Below are positions 27,501-35,049 of a stretch of 64,000 bases of DNA, in pieces. The DNA is from Streptomyces sp. H27-C3 (GTDB lineage: Bacteria; Actinomycetota; Actinomycetes; Streptomycetales; Streptomycetaceae), in the NCBI RefSeq assembly GCF_030063415.1, contig NZ_JASITA010000019.1, forward strand, positions 62,001 to 126,000. The letters run 5' to 3'. The position numbers and the translations under genes are program-made. Numbering within the stretch: the stretch's first letter is position 1; every line of letters starts with the position of its first letter. Below the pieces are notes generated by a model. That model did not search any database and was not told the DNA's origin. It was given only the letters and a program-made list of their open reading frames with translations.

Positions 27501-27980
27501 GCACAGAAGGCGGCCGCGCACTTCCTGGACTGCGGTCGCCGGGCGGCCGCCTGGAACATCGACTCACCCGGCTTCCAACCATGGCGCAGCTCGGCGGCCC
27601 TGGAACTGGTCAAGACCGGCCACCGCGAGCGGGCCCGGGCGCTCGCCGAGGAAGCCCTGGACGTAGCCGAGCGATGGGGGGCGCCGCGGCCGCTGGGCAT
27701 GGCTTGGCGAGCGGTGGCCGCCACCCTCCCGGCCCAGCAGCGCGTGGCACCCCTGGAAAGAGCCGTTGTCTTCCTGGAACAGAGTGAAGCCAGGATCGAA
27801 CTCGCGACGGCGCTGACCGACTTGGCGCAGGCCCACACCGCGGCCGGCGACCCCCAGCATGCCCAGTCTCTCTTCCAGCGGGCACACGACCTGGCCGAGC
27901 AGTCGGAGGCTGTACTGCTCGTCCGACGCATCGACGACTGCGTACGCCTTGAGTCCGCTGACCTCCATGGCCCGTGTTGA
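24579..27980 (+). CDS. large SARP-family transcriptional regulator with AAA and TPR-like regions
   Basis: About 1130 residues. The N-terminus has an OmpR-type winged helix (ALGPPQRRALLCALAFRRRQ, then VSVNSLVDALYEEDAPAGAT), followed by the bacterial transcriptional activation domain (DLGRFDRLVNGAEQARARQQ; SEHPLRERLHALLMQALHAG). An AAA-type ATPase follows (PMVGREHELRQI; Walker A SGGPGMGKSLLLRE), then a long helical repeat tail. This is the large AfsR/RedD-like SARP architecture; such proteins activate promoters through direct repeats. AAGGAG at 24564-24569 is nine bases from ATG 24579 and only three from ATG 24573, so 24579 is preferred. No biosynthetic cluster is adjacent, so the targets are unknown. 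Confidence 0.85.
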   Translation: MTYHAGVDMSGSVPQGNRGMKSVSADSSLQVLQFALLNGVTAKRGEHAIALGPPQRRALLCALAFRRRQWVSVNSLVDALYEEDAPAGATKVIQTHVSALRSVLEPPRPAGAPPVLLLYGHGSYQLRIADEQLDLGRFDRLVNGAEQARARQQWQSADASYTRALALFSSEPLAGVPGPYAEHQRIALLERRLVVVEDSLEVAVSGGRAEQVIGQLRMLTSEHPLRERLHALLMQALHAGGRQSEALQAYARTRELLVDQLGVEPGSELRALHARVLAGEPPPRPLGTPPAAAVPTPSATAPGQVVGFPMVGREHELRQITALADQVPSGQGGLVVISGGPGMGKSLLLRELGRQLPASRRLPLTGGGEPSLVGGLREALGSLSQPAPAFTADARALADWACRELAYAARPLVLLADDASDADAPSRQALVILAQRLRHQPVLLVQVAPGTHADASAAEWHAELEARAALALSLGPLDVPAIAVLAGRVLAAPDSEPLATAIQHVTGGVPALVHALLADLKPVRHRDGLPPDLIADHFTRALSCLLTRHDPADAQLVKALAVLAEHTPTVELLATVCEQPLAEALQRCADLARRGVLASAEPPRLRHPLIATALLDACSSAEKTAVRVAAARRAQMAQRPAREVAGYLGELAGTQWARWSTVLIDAANDCLREGAAAPAIGYLEAASRITEPAERAAVLLRLGQAELQTNPNAAGIHLQEALQIQRDLARPPSAVVPLAWVLVTQGRTVAAIELMDTVIAETESVDPRGARALRASGWMISSLTPGTWHALIRKLSAPRPGCPADDAIAAALLLCDDAARLRYSAKEILERFPTARSVTDPTDLPRQLVGLRAALGVWCDDLTMVEYLCDQPNDHDFAAVDLSRVMNRAEIALRRGDYRRAVAECRLLTSVPLDQNVRRPAALVALYAHALIGLGRTDEAEQWLDSTHHYAEPETWPWITVLYVRGLLRSARGDAQKAAAHFLDCGRRAAAWNIDSPGFQPWRSSAALELVKTGHRERARALAEEALDVAERWGAPRPLGMAWRAVAATLPAQQRVAPLERAVVFLEQSEARIELATALTDLAQAHTAAGDPQHAQSLFQRAHDLAEQSEAVLLVRRIDDCVRLESADLHGPC

Positions 27981-28276
27981 GGGTTGAGTCTCTGCGCCGG
28001 GAGCGCAGGCGGCACGCGATGATGACAGCGATCGCGACGGCAGCGACAAAAAGGGCGCCGGGTCCGGTGTGCATGGCGATCATCTTGGCGCCGCGCCGTG
28101 TGGCCGTGACGGGTCGCCGAGCCCTGCGTACCCGTCGGCCGCGAGTCAGTGGCCGGTGTTACGGTCGCGGTTCAGGTGACTCTCCGGAACACACCGGTGA
28201 TGTACCAGTCGTCTGAGGTGGAGCCCGGTAGAGCCGCTCTTCCAGGAAGGCCTGCGCCACTCTCCTGGGGCGTCGG
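27981..28276. other. intergenic region, no gene supported
   Basis: This region separates the converging SARP and carboxylesterase genes. A short minus-strand frame with a hydrophobic stretch (ALFVAAVAIAVIIACRL) overlaps the SARP 3' end, but it lacks a ribosome site and is not annotated. No clear terminator hairpin was found. Confidence 0.45.
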
Positions 28277-29875
28277 CTACGCTCCGCCCGCGGTCGACCC
28301 GGCCCAGAAGGTGCACTGGTGGTCGGATGCGAAGGTGGTGGACGTGCTACTCGTCCGAGGGTTGAGGGTGAGTACCGTTTGGCGGGTGCTGCTCGGCGGC
28401 CACAGGGTCTGCCCGAGGACATTGGGGTTGCCCGAGCGTGCAAAAGCTGCCCAGTAACGCTTCATTCGGCTGGCGAGACCCTTCTGGATGGCGGTCAGGG
28501 GGCGATCGCCCATGGTGAAGTCGTGCAGGTAAGCGAGTTCGGCGCTGTGAGCGTTGGCCATGTCCACCCCGGGGACCTGCGCTCCGTACAGTGTTGGCGA
28601 GTCCGGGTCGTCAAACTCGTATACATAAGTGGGGACTTGGGTGGCGAAGGCCTGGGCGGTTACGAAGGTGTGGCATGCGAAGGTGGAGTCCGTGAGGACC
28701 GCCGCCATCGCCTCGTACGGGGTGGGGTAGTCAGTGAGCGGGTAACGCGCCAATACCTGGGGTGCTGCCGCTCCGTAGGTCGCGGTGATCCCGTCCGTGT
28801 ACTCCTGCGCGGTCAGGTACGGCTTGGTCAGCGCGGCGAAGAATCGGCCCTCGGCCTGGTTGCTGCCGATCAAGACCGGCACTTTGTTCCAGGCGCCGGA
28901 AGCGATCGTGGCGGAGGGTTGAACGGGCAGCAGTCCGTCGCCGACGGCCGGGCCTGGAGTCGGGTGTGTACGGGCGGCGGAAATCAGGTCGGCGCCCGAC
29001 GTGGCACGCAGGCAGACGGCCCGCCCTGCCTGGCTGGGGCACCCTGCCGCAGCGGCGAAGGCCTGACCTTGGGCCTCGGCCCGGTCGGTTCCCGGAGCGC
29101 GCAGCAGAGTGCAGGGACCGCTCTGTAGGATGGCACGGGCGAAAAGACCCGCCGCTCGCGGCGAGGCGAGCATCGCACAGGCCGAGCCGCTGCCCGCGGA
29201 CTGCCCTGAGATGGTGATGCTGCTCGGGTTGCCGCCGAACGCAGCGATGTTGTCCCGGGTCCACTTCAGGGCCGCGATCTGATCCATCAGGCCCCATGAG
29301 CCGGTACCGAGGGTGTTCTCCCGGGCGAGTTCGGGCAGCGCCAGGTAGCCGAGCTGTCCGAGGCGGTAGTTGATGCTGACGACTACGGTTTGTGTGAGGT
29401 CGGCCATGGTGCGTCCACCGAACTGGGTTCCGGTGCCCTGGCTGTAGCCGCCGCCGTGGATCCAGAAGAGCACGGGCAGGCGTGCGCCGGGCCGGGCGCC
29501 CCGCGGCCGGTATACGTCGAGGTAGAGGCAGTCCTCGCTGACGGCCTGCGGGTCACGCAGCCCGAACGGCGAGAACTGCAGGCAGGCGGGAGCCAAGCGG
29601 GTCGCATCCCGTTCTCGGCTCCATCGACGGGGCGGTTGTGGTGCACCGAATCGCAGCTTTCCCAGGGGTGGCGCTGCGTAGGGAATGCCCAGAAACTCCT
29701 CGGCCCGATCGTGGACCTGTCCTGCCAACCGGCCGTCGCTGGTGGATACGGCCGGGCGTATGGAGCGGGCGTCGGCGGGTGTCGCGGAAGCCGGCAGTGC
29801 CTGGGCGATCATCGCGGTCAGGGCGAGTGCAAGGGACAGGCGCAGTGAAGTCCGGGTTAAGCGCAGCCTCTTCAT
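28277..29875 (-). CDS. secreted type-B carboxylesterase
   Basis: A 532-residue carboxylesterase/lipase. The signal peptide is MKRLRLTRTSLRLSLALALT and continues to ALPASATPADA, cleaved near residue 32. The mature protein has EDCLYLDVYRP, the oxyanion loop WIHGGGYSQG, the nucleophile elbow ISGQSAGSGSACAM, a late acidic residue in GSNQAEGRFF and the histidine in ANAHSAELAYLHDF. It would hydrolyse esters outside the cell. GGAGGAGAA directly precedes the ATG at 29875. SurE lies upstream on the same strand, but a strong terminator separates them. Confidence 0.85.
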   Translation of the reverse strand: MKRLRLTRTSLRLSLALALTAMIAQALPASATPADARSIRPAVSTSDGRLAGQVHDRAEEFLGIPYAAPPLGKLRFGAPQPPRRWSRERDATRLAPACLQFSPFGLRDPQAVSEDCLYLDVYRPRGARPGARLPVLFWIHGGGYSQGTGTQFGGRTMADLTQTVVVSINYRLGQLGYLALPELARENTLGTGSWGLMDQIAALKWTRDNIAAFGGNPSSITISGQSAGSGSACAMLASPRAAGLFARAILQSGPCTLLRAPGTDRAEAQGQAFAAAAGCPSQAGRAVCLRATSGADLISAARTHPTPGPAVGDGLLPVQPSATIASGAWNKVPVLIGSNQAEGRFFAALTKPYLTAQEYTDGITATYGAAAPQVLARYPLTDYPTPYEAMAAVLTDSTFACHTFVTAQAFATQVPTYVYEFDDPDSPTLYGAQVPGVDMANAHSAELAYLHDFTMGDRPLTAIQKGLASRMKRYWAAFARSGNPNVLGQTLWPPSSTRQTVLTLNPRTSSTSTTFASDHQCTFWAGSTAGGA

Positions 29876-29921
29876 TTCTCCTCCTTCATGCAAAGGGCAG
29901 AGCGCGTCGTGTGTCCTCACC

Positions 29922-29956
29922 GTGCCCGTCCCGGCCGCAACAGCCGGGACGGGCAC
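29922..29956 (-). terminator. strong hairpin after surE
   Basis: gtgcccgtcccggc pairs perfectly with gccgggacgggcac (14 bp, 7-base loop), 17 bases beyond the surE stop. It separates surE from the carboxylesterase. Confidence 0.8.
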
Positions 29957-29972
29957 GGTCGGACGAAGGCTG

Positions 29973-30878
29973 TTACGGCCGCAGCCCGGCGACCAGTACG
30001 GCAGTCGAGGCGAAGTCGGCCGGTCCGGTGTTCCAGTTGGGGGCGATCGGGGTGATGGACACGTTGCCCGCGCTCAGTGCCTCTACGTCGCCGCGCCGGG
30101 CGGCGGGCGACTCGACCAGCGTCACGTTCACCTTCCAGGTCCCGTCACCGGAGTCGGTGAAGTCCGGCTTGAGGACGGGCTGGGGGTCCTGCGTCGTGAT
30201 GGTGGAGCCGCGGGCCTTGCCGGCGCCGTCCGCTCCGACCACTGGGTGGTTGACGTTCAGGCCGACACCCTCGGGCAGCAGCCGACCGGACCTCGCGTGC
30301 GCCTTGAGCCGGTCGATGAGCTTGACCGTGAAGTCGCTGGTGGGCCGCATCGCGTTGAGCGTCGGCTCGAAAACCGGTACCGAGAGGCCGCCGGTACTCA
30401 CCGCGATCGCGGGGATTCCCTGCTCGAGGGCTGCCACAGCGCCGCCCACTGTCCCCGAATGGGTTGCAAGAACCGCGACATTGGGCCCGAAGTTGGTGCC
30501 GGAGACCACCAGATCGGGCGCCTGATCGGCGAACACCTCGGAGAGGCCGAAGGCCACCGAGTCGCCCGGGGTGCCGTCCACGGCCCACACCTGCGATTCG
30601 GGGTGCTTTACCGTCACCGTGGTGGCGTTCATCATTTTCGTTCCCGCGCCGCTCTGGTTGGTCAGCGGGGCGACGATGGTGACGTCGTGTCCGGCGGCCG
30701 TCAGCCGCTTGAACATGATGCGGATGCCAGGTGCGTCGTAGCCGTCGTCATTGGTGAGCAGGATTCGCAGCGGGCCGGCCTGCGGGGCCTTCGGGGAGGC
30801 GGCTGCGGGGGCCGTCCCGGCAAGGGCGGGCGTACACAACAGCAGGGCGGCCAGCGGCAGAACGCGCTTGCGTCTCAC
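29973..30878 (-). CDS. surE: secreted SurE-type 5'/3'-nucleotidase / acid phosphatase
   Basis: A 301-residue protein with a signal peptide (RRKRVLPLAALLLCTPALAG, then APAAASP) and the SurE motifs ILLTNDDGYDAPGI, the metal-binding DD pair, APLTNQSGAGT, DGTPGDSVAFGL and LVVSGTNFGPNV. SurE proteins remove phosphate from nucleoside monophosphates. Export to the outside is a variant seen in actinobacteria and fits phosphate scavenging. The GTG at 30878 has AAGGAG six bases upstream. Confidence 0.85.
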   Translation of the reverse strand: MRRKRVLPLAALLLCTPALAGTAPAAASPKAPQAGPLRILLTNDDGYDAPGIRIMFKRLTAAGHDVTIVAPLTNQSGAGTKMMNATTVTVKHPESQVWAVDGTPGDSVAFGLSEVFADQAPDLVVSGTNFGPNVAVLATHSGTVGGAVAALEQGIPAIAVSTGGLSVPVFEPTLNAMRPTSDFTVKLIDRLKAHARSGRLLPEGVGLNVNHPVVGADGAGKARGSTITTQDPQPVLKPDFTDSGDGTWKVNVTLVESPAARRGDVEALSAGNVSITPIAPNWNTGPADFASTAVLVAGLRP

Positions 30879-30991
30879 AATGTGCTCCTTCGAGAACGAT
30901 GGGAGGGGTGGAACCGGCGGGCGTACGCCCCCTACGAGCACCCGCCGGAGACTTTGGGGGCCCAGAACTGCCTATCTGGGCCTGGGGCGGG

Positions 30992-32239
30992 TCAGCGCAC
31001 GCTGCGGATCGGGAGGATCGCCAGCGCGCCGACCAGGGAAAGCGCGCCGCCGACCAGGAACAGCGGGGTGTACCCGCCGAGGGTGGTGACGATTACGGAG
31101 GCGACGAACGGGGCGATGATCTGCGGGCCCGCGTTGGCGATGTTGAGTACGCCCATATCGCGTGCGGCGTCCTCCGCGCGGGGAAGGACCAGCGTGACCA
31201 ATGCCGTGTCCACGGCCATGAAGCAGCCGAAGGCCAGGCCGTTGAGCGCGCTGAAGACGAGCATCCCGGCCCAGGTGGGGCTGATGACAGGGACGATCAT
31301 CACGAACCCGGCGAGCGCGGCCGAGACCCCGACGAAGACCTTCCGCCGGTCCAGGCGGTCGGACATTATTCCGCCGAGCACCGTCGAGAGGGCCATTGCG
31401 GCCATCGATACCGGGGTGAGGATCGCCATCGCCGCAGTCGGCTTCATCCCGGCGGGCAGCGCGATGTGGTCGTCCAGGATGTACAGCTGATAGCCCACTA
31501 CCGAGAAGTAGCCCAGCACCATCAGCGCGCGGCCGATGAACGCCCACCGGAAGTCGTGGTGGGACAGGGCCGACAGGAACGCGGCGAGCTGTTCGCGCCG
31601 TGGGACGGCCGGTGCGGGCGCGGTACGGCGAACATCGCGGCAGAAGGTGGTCAGCAGGAGCGCAGCTCCGGCGACCATGACGCCGAACACGAGGTACCCC
31701 GTACGCAGATGATCCGCGGTTTGCGAGCCGATGAGCACGCCGACGGTGCCGCCGACCGGCAGTGCCAGCCCGACGAGCGCGGACGCGGTGCCGCGACGGG
31801 CCGCCGGGATCCGGTCGGGCACCACTGCGGTGACTGCTGCCTGGTAGATGTTCATTGTGGCCTGCACCAGGCACCAGCCGATGCCGACGAGTAGTGCTGT
31901 GTGCACATTGCCGAGGAAGGCCAGCCCGACCAGCGAGGCCAGGGCTCCACCCATGATCCAGGGGTTCCGTCGGCCGGTCCGGTCCGACAGGGCGCCGGCG
32001 ATGGGGTTGAACGCGGTCGCGAAGACCGCGCTGACTCCGCCGACCACGCCCAGAATGGCGACCTTGTTCGCGGGGTCGATCGCCGCGATCTGGGTGGGGA
32101 GCAGCACCGCGCCGACGCCCATGTAGACAGCCAGCATGGAGGCGTTGGCCACCAGGAGCAGCAGCATGAGTCCCCGCTGCCCGGGGTCCTTCGCCGCAGC
32201 ATGCGGGCGGTGCGGCTGGATCAGCTCGTTGGTGGTCAC
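30992..32239 (-). CDS. MFS transporter with LacI-type operator upstream
   Basis: About 415 residues and 12 hydrophobic helices. The early signature GALSDRTGRRNPWIMGG is the conserved loop 2-3 motif of major facilitators, and GIMSDRLDRRKVFVG is its repeat in the second half. The likely substrate is inferred from context: a 12-bp palindrome shared with the GH3 and lacI promoters lies upstream, suggesting a glycoside or aryl substrate. The start is uncertain. GTG 32239 has no ribosome site, whereas an ATG at 32295 with GGAG is out of frame and ends on that GTG (GTGA). Either coupled translation or a one-base indel is involved. Confidence 0.8.
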   Translation of the reverse strand: MTTNELIQPHRPHAAAKDPGQRGLMLLLLVANASMLAVYMGVGAVLLPTQIAAIDPANKVAILGVVGGVSAVFATAFNPIAGALSDRTGRRNPWIMGGALASLVGLAFLGNVHTALLVGIGWCLVQATMNIYQAAVTAVVPDRIPAARRGTASALVGLALPVGGTVGVLIGSQTADHLRTGYLVFGVMVAGAALLLTTFCRDVRRTAPAPAVPRREQLAAFLSALSHHDFRWAFIGRALMVLGYFSVVGYQLYILDDHIALPAGMKPTAAMAILTPVSMAAMALSTVLGGIMSDRLDRRKVFVGVSAALAGFVMIVPVISPTWAGMLVFSALNGLAFGCFMAVDTALVTLVLPRAEDAARDMGVLNIANAGPQIIAPFVASVIVTTLGGYTPLFLVGGALSLVGALAILPIRSVR

Positions 32240-32295
32240 GACGATCGCCGATGTCTGAGGGCGCTTGGCGCGCGATGGGTGTTGATGACGGACAT
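32236..32295 (-). CDS. 19-codon leader ORF overlapping the MFS start (or frameshifted MFS N-terminus)
   Basis: GAGGAG precedes an ATG at 32295 that encodes MSVINTHRAPSALRHRRSS and stops in GTGA, overlapping the MFS GTG. If one base were removed in the cgcgcgcc run, the frame would continue THRAKRPQTSAIVVTTNELI into the transporter. So this is either a real coupling leader or evidence for a sequencing or mutational indel. Confidence 0.35.
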   Translation of the reverse strand: MSVINTHRAPSALRHRRSS

Positions 32296-32389
32296 GTCGA
32301 CTCCTCGGGGACAGAGCGGGGAGGGGGGCGAAGGGCCGTGGGGTCTTGGGTCGAAGCGGCTGCGCCACTCGAATCAGCGAGCAATCGTG

Positions 32390-32401
32390 TTACACGTGTT
32401 A
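32390..32401. promoter_or_regulatory. LacI-type operator upstream of MFS gene
   Basis: TTACACGTGTTA differs by one base from the perfect palindrome TTACACGTGTAA found at 34914 and 41755. It has the central CG typical of LacI-family sites. It lies 95 bases before the leader ATG and 151 before the MFS GTG. Confidence 0.6.
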
Positions 32402-32949
32402 GCAGCGCGATGAACCTCTGTTTAGCATCCGTACCGGACTTACGCCAGAGGTCGTTCCGAACCGCGAGGCCGATTGTGATGCTCTGCGGTAGGTGGGATT
32501 GTCTCGTGTAACTCCAAGGCCGTCGGGTGCGGCAAGGGAGTGGCTCGGAAGAGGCGCCGCGCTTCTGGCGGTCACGCATGCGCAATACTCCTTCGCGGTG
32601 CGTAGCCGCCCCTGGTCGTGGCCGCTCTGGCGCTGACCGTGGATCCGGTACGAGGTCGGACCGACGACGCGGCTGCCTCGCCGGCCTCCACTTGCGCCCC
32701 TGCACCCTTCTCCCTCATTGGCCCGCGACCGGCTCGGCTCCCTCGACGTCCGGGCGGCGACGTCCGGGCCTCTTGAGGGCAAACGCCCTGCTCCATGACA
32801 CGCTCTCCTCGCCTGTCCGTCCGGGGAGCTGATAGTGAAAGGCCGAAGATGCTCAACACAGCTCCCGGGGTCGGTCTGCCTCCGCGACCGACCGCGCCCC
32901 CTCGCCATCACCTCCCCGCGCTCCCGCCACGCGGCGCCCTGGGGACGGA
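32402..32949. other. intergenic region without a supported gene
   Basis: Apart from the operator at its left edge, no frame here has a ribosome site, domain or sensible composition. It borders a PAP2 remnant and is probably decayed DNA. Confidence 0.5.
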
Positions 32950-33145
32950 ATTGCTCTCCTGTTGATGGCTGTCGCGGCGGGGCTGATGCTCCGCGACGAC
33001 GGTCGGCCGCGCTTTCGGGGCTTCGACGAGCGCTGGACGGCAAGGGTGGGCGGGCCGCGTGGCGCCGGCGCCGCTGTGGCCGGCGCTGGCGCCATTGCTG
33101 CGCAGGGAGGCGGAGCGCGCCGCCGCGAACAGCTTGTGGGACTGA
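32950..33145 (+). pseudogene. PAP2 phosphatase remnant
   Basis: One frame reads IALLLMAVAAGLMLRDDGRP then FRGFDERWTARVGGPRG, which parallels the start of the intact PAP2 gene at 39619-40464 (hydrophobic helix, then LDDRWLAWMSGPRNG). From about 33055 another frame reads PLWPALAPLLRREAERAAAN and stops, paralleling that protein's C-terminal WRAFAPLLAQEAGR. The catalytic middle is missing. This looks like an internally deleted PAP2 gene. Confidence 0.45.
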
Positions 33146-33164
33146 GAGCAGGTATGTAGAAGTG

Positions 33165-33193
33165 TTGACGAGCGTCAATGATGCGCCATAGCG
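33165..33193 (+). promoter_or_regulatory. promoter with TTGACG-N2-CGTCAA operator, carboxylesterase gene
   Basis: TTGACGAGCGTCAA (33165-33178) is a 6+6 inverted repeat. Its first half doubles as a -35 box, 17 bases before ATAGCG (33188-33193). The same arrangement occurs at 42395 and 44722. A repressor on this palindrome would cover the -35. The leader to the ATG at 33312 would be about 110 bases. Confidence 0.6.
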
Positions 33194-33311
33194 TGAAGGG
33201 TGGCCGCAGGTCTCTGACCGGCACAAGGCCCACGCCAGCCCGGCGGGCGCGCGCCGACCGACAGCGTCGTTCCGTCCTGCGCAGACCGCCGGTGACCGAG
33301 AGGGAAAGCTC

Positions 33312-34874
33312 ATGGTTACTGCCCAAGGTCAGGTCCCGCCCGTTGTTCAACTGCCCGTCGGCCGACTGCGGGGCGCCCTGGAAGGCGGTGTCTCCGTCTT
33401 CAGGGGAGTGCCCTACGCAGAGCCGCCCGTCGCCGGTCTCCGATGGCGCCCGGCGCAGCCGCACGCCGGCTGGAGCGGGACGAGGGACGCGACCGTCGAC
33501 GGTCCCAGCGCACCGCAGATGTACGTGGAAGGCGGTGACCCCGTCCTCGGTGGCCACGGCTCGCCGCCGTTCGACGACGACTGTCTGACTCTCACCGTCT
33601 GGACGCCGTCTGCCGACGATGCCGCCCGGCCGGTGCTCGTCTGGATCCACGGCGGCGGATTCGTCTCGGGGTCCGGCTCGCTGCCCAACTACTCCGGCGA
33701 GACATTCGCGCGCAACGGCGATGTTGTGGTGGTGAGTATCAACTACCGCATCGGGCCGCTCGGTTATCTGTACTTCGGCGCGGAAGGCGGAGGCGCGGAG
33801 CGAGGCCAGGGCGGGGCGGCAGTGGGAGCCGGCAACTACTGGCTCACCGACCAGGTCACCGCCCTGCGATGGGTGCGGGACAACATCGCGCGCTTCGGGG
33901 GAGACCCTGACCGCGTCACCGTCGCCGGCCAGTCCGGCGGAGCGGTGTCCACCGCCGCACTGGCCGGACACTCCGATGCCCAAGGCCTCTTCCGGCGGGT
34001 AATTCTGCAGAGCCCGCCCTTCGGTCTGCGCATCCCCACCCCGGCTGAATATCTGCCGCGCACCGCCGCGTACCTGGAGATCAGCGGCGTCAAAGACGTC
34101 GGTGAACTCCGCGCCCTGCCGTGGCCCCGGCTGATCGAGGCGGCCGGAGGGCTGTTCGGGCAGACCATGCGGTGGGGCTACTGGCCGGCTCCCTTCCTGC
34201 CCGTACGCGACGGCGTGACGATGAGCCGTCACCCCGCCCAGACCCTGCTCCACGGCGCGGCCGCCGACATCGACGTGATGATCGGCTGGACCCGCGAGGA
34301 GGCCAACTTCGGGTTCGCCCTCGACGAGGGCCACGGCACGGCTGCCAAAGAACAGGTGATCGAGCGCATCGCGGAGACCTTCCCCGACGGGGCGGCCGAA
34401 GTGTACGCCGCCTACGAGCGGACCCGGCCGGGCGCCCGGCCCGTGGACGTGCTGATGGATCTGATCTCCGACGAACTCTTCCGGGTGCCCGCCGTGGAGC
34501 TGGCTGAGGCCAGGGCGGAGCTCGGGCGCCCCGTCTGGGCGTACCAGTTCGACTTCCAGGCCCCCGCTTACGACGGGCGGCTCGCCGCGGCTCACTGCCT
34601 GGAACTGCCCTTCGTCTTCGACAACTTCGACAAGTGGTCGCACGCGCCGCTCGTGGCCGGGATCGACCCGGCGGTCCGCAACGGACTCGCGCACGCCATG
34701 CACCGGGCATGGATCTCCTTCGTGCGCACCGGAGACCCCAACCACCCGGACCTCCCGACCTGGGGCAGGTACGAGGTGCCCTCCCGAGTCACCATGCGAT
34801 TCGACTCGGTCACCGCCGCCGTCGGCGACCCGGCCGGTCACTCGCGCCTGCTGCACCAGCGGGTGCCCCGGTAG
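33312..34874 (+). CDS. cytoplasmic type-B carboxylesterase (pNB-esterase type)
   Basis: A 520-residue carboxylesterase without signal peptide. It has EGGVSVFRGVPYAEPPV, DDCLTLTVWTP, the oxyanion loop WIHGGGFVSGSGSL and the nucleophile elbow VAGQSGGAVSTAAL, with VSINYRIGPLGYLYF between. A late histidine lies in AAHCLELPFVFDNF. It would release an acid and an alcohol from an imported ester. Its promoter carries the same palindrome as the salicylyl-CoA pathway genes 9-11 kb away, so an aryl ester substrate is a reasonable inference. The ATG at 33312 follows GAGAGGGAAAG. Confidence 0.85.
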   Translation: MVTAQGQVPPVVQLPVGRLRGALEGGVSVFRGVPYAEPPVAGLRWRPAQPHAGWSGTRDATVDGPSAPQMYVEGGDPVLGGHGSPPFDDDCLTLTVWTPSADDAARPVLVWIHGGGFVSGSGSLPNYSGETFARNGDVVVVSINYRIGPLGYLYFGAEGGGAERGQGGAAVGAGNYWLTDQVTALRWVRDNIARFGGDPDRVTVAGQSGGAVSTAALAGHSDAQGLFRRVILQSPPFGLRIPTPAEYLPRTAAYLEISGVKDVGELRALPWPRLIEAAGGLFGQTMRWGYWPAPFLPVRDGVTMSRHPAQTLLHGAAADIDVMIGWTREEANFGFALDEGHGTAAKEQVIERIAETFPDGAAEVYAAYERTRPGARPVDVLMDLISDELFRVPAVELAEARAELGRPVWAYQFDFQAPAYDGRLAAAHCLELPFVFDNFDKWSHAPLVAGIDPAVRNGLAHAMHRAWISFVRTGDPNHPDLPTWGRYEVPSRVTMRFDSVTAAVGDPAGHSRLLHQRVPR

Positions 34875-34913
34875 GAGCCGGCCCGTCGGCCTCACCCTGT
34901 CGAATCTCGTCAG

Positions 34914-34925
34914 TTACACGTGTAA
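34914..34925. promoter_or_regulatory. LacI-type operator upstream of GH3 gene
   Basis: TTACACGTGTAA is a perfect 12-bp palindrome with central CG, 125 bases before the GH3 start codon and 40 after the carboxylesterase stop. Confidence 0.7.
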
Positions 34926-35049
34926 GTTTTATGGTGGCCACCCGGTCCCCGTCGTCACGCGACCGGCCAGGGGCCCTCGAATGCTCCCCCGTGCACCCCT
35001 CCGAACACCGCACCAGCGGGGTCCGGCACATGCCAGGAACGGAAGACCC

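Noticed and set aside
24579..27980. SARP regulator as a marker of an antibiotic gene cluster
   Set aside because: No polyketide, NRPS or terpene genes flank it. The only NRPS-like sequence is a decayed condensation remnant 19 kb away.
27981..28083. Small membrane-protein frame (ALFVAAVAIAVIIACRL) on the minus strand
   Set aside because: It overlaps the SARP 3' end, has no ribosome site and changes to SARP-shadow sequence after the hydrophobic stretch.
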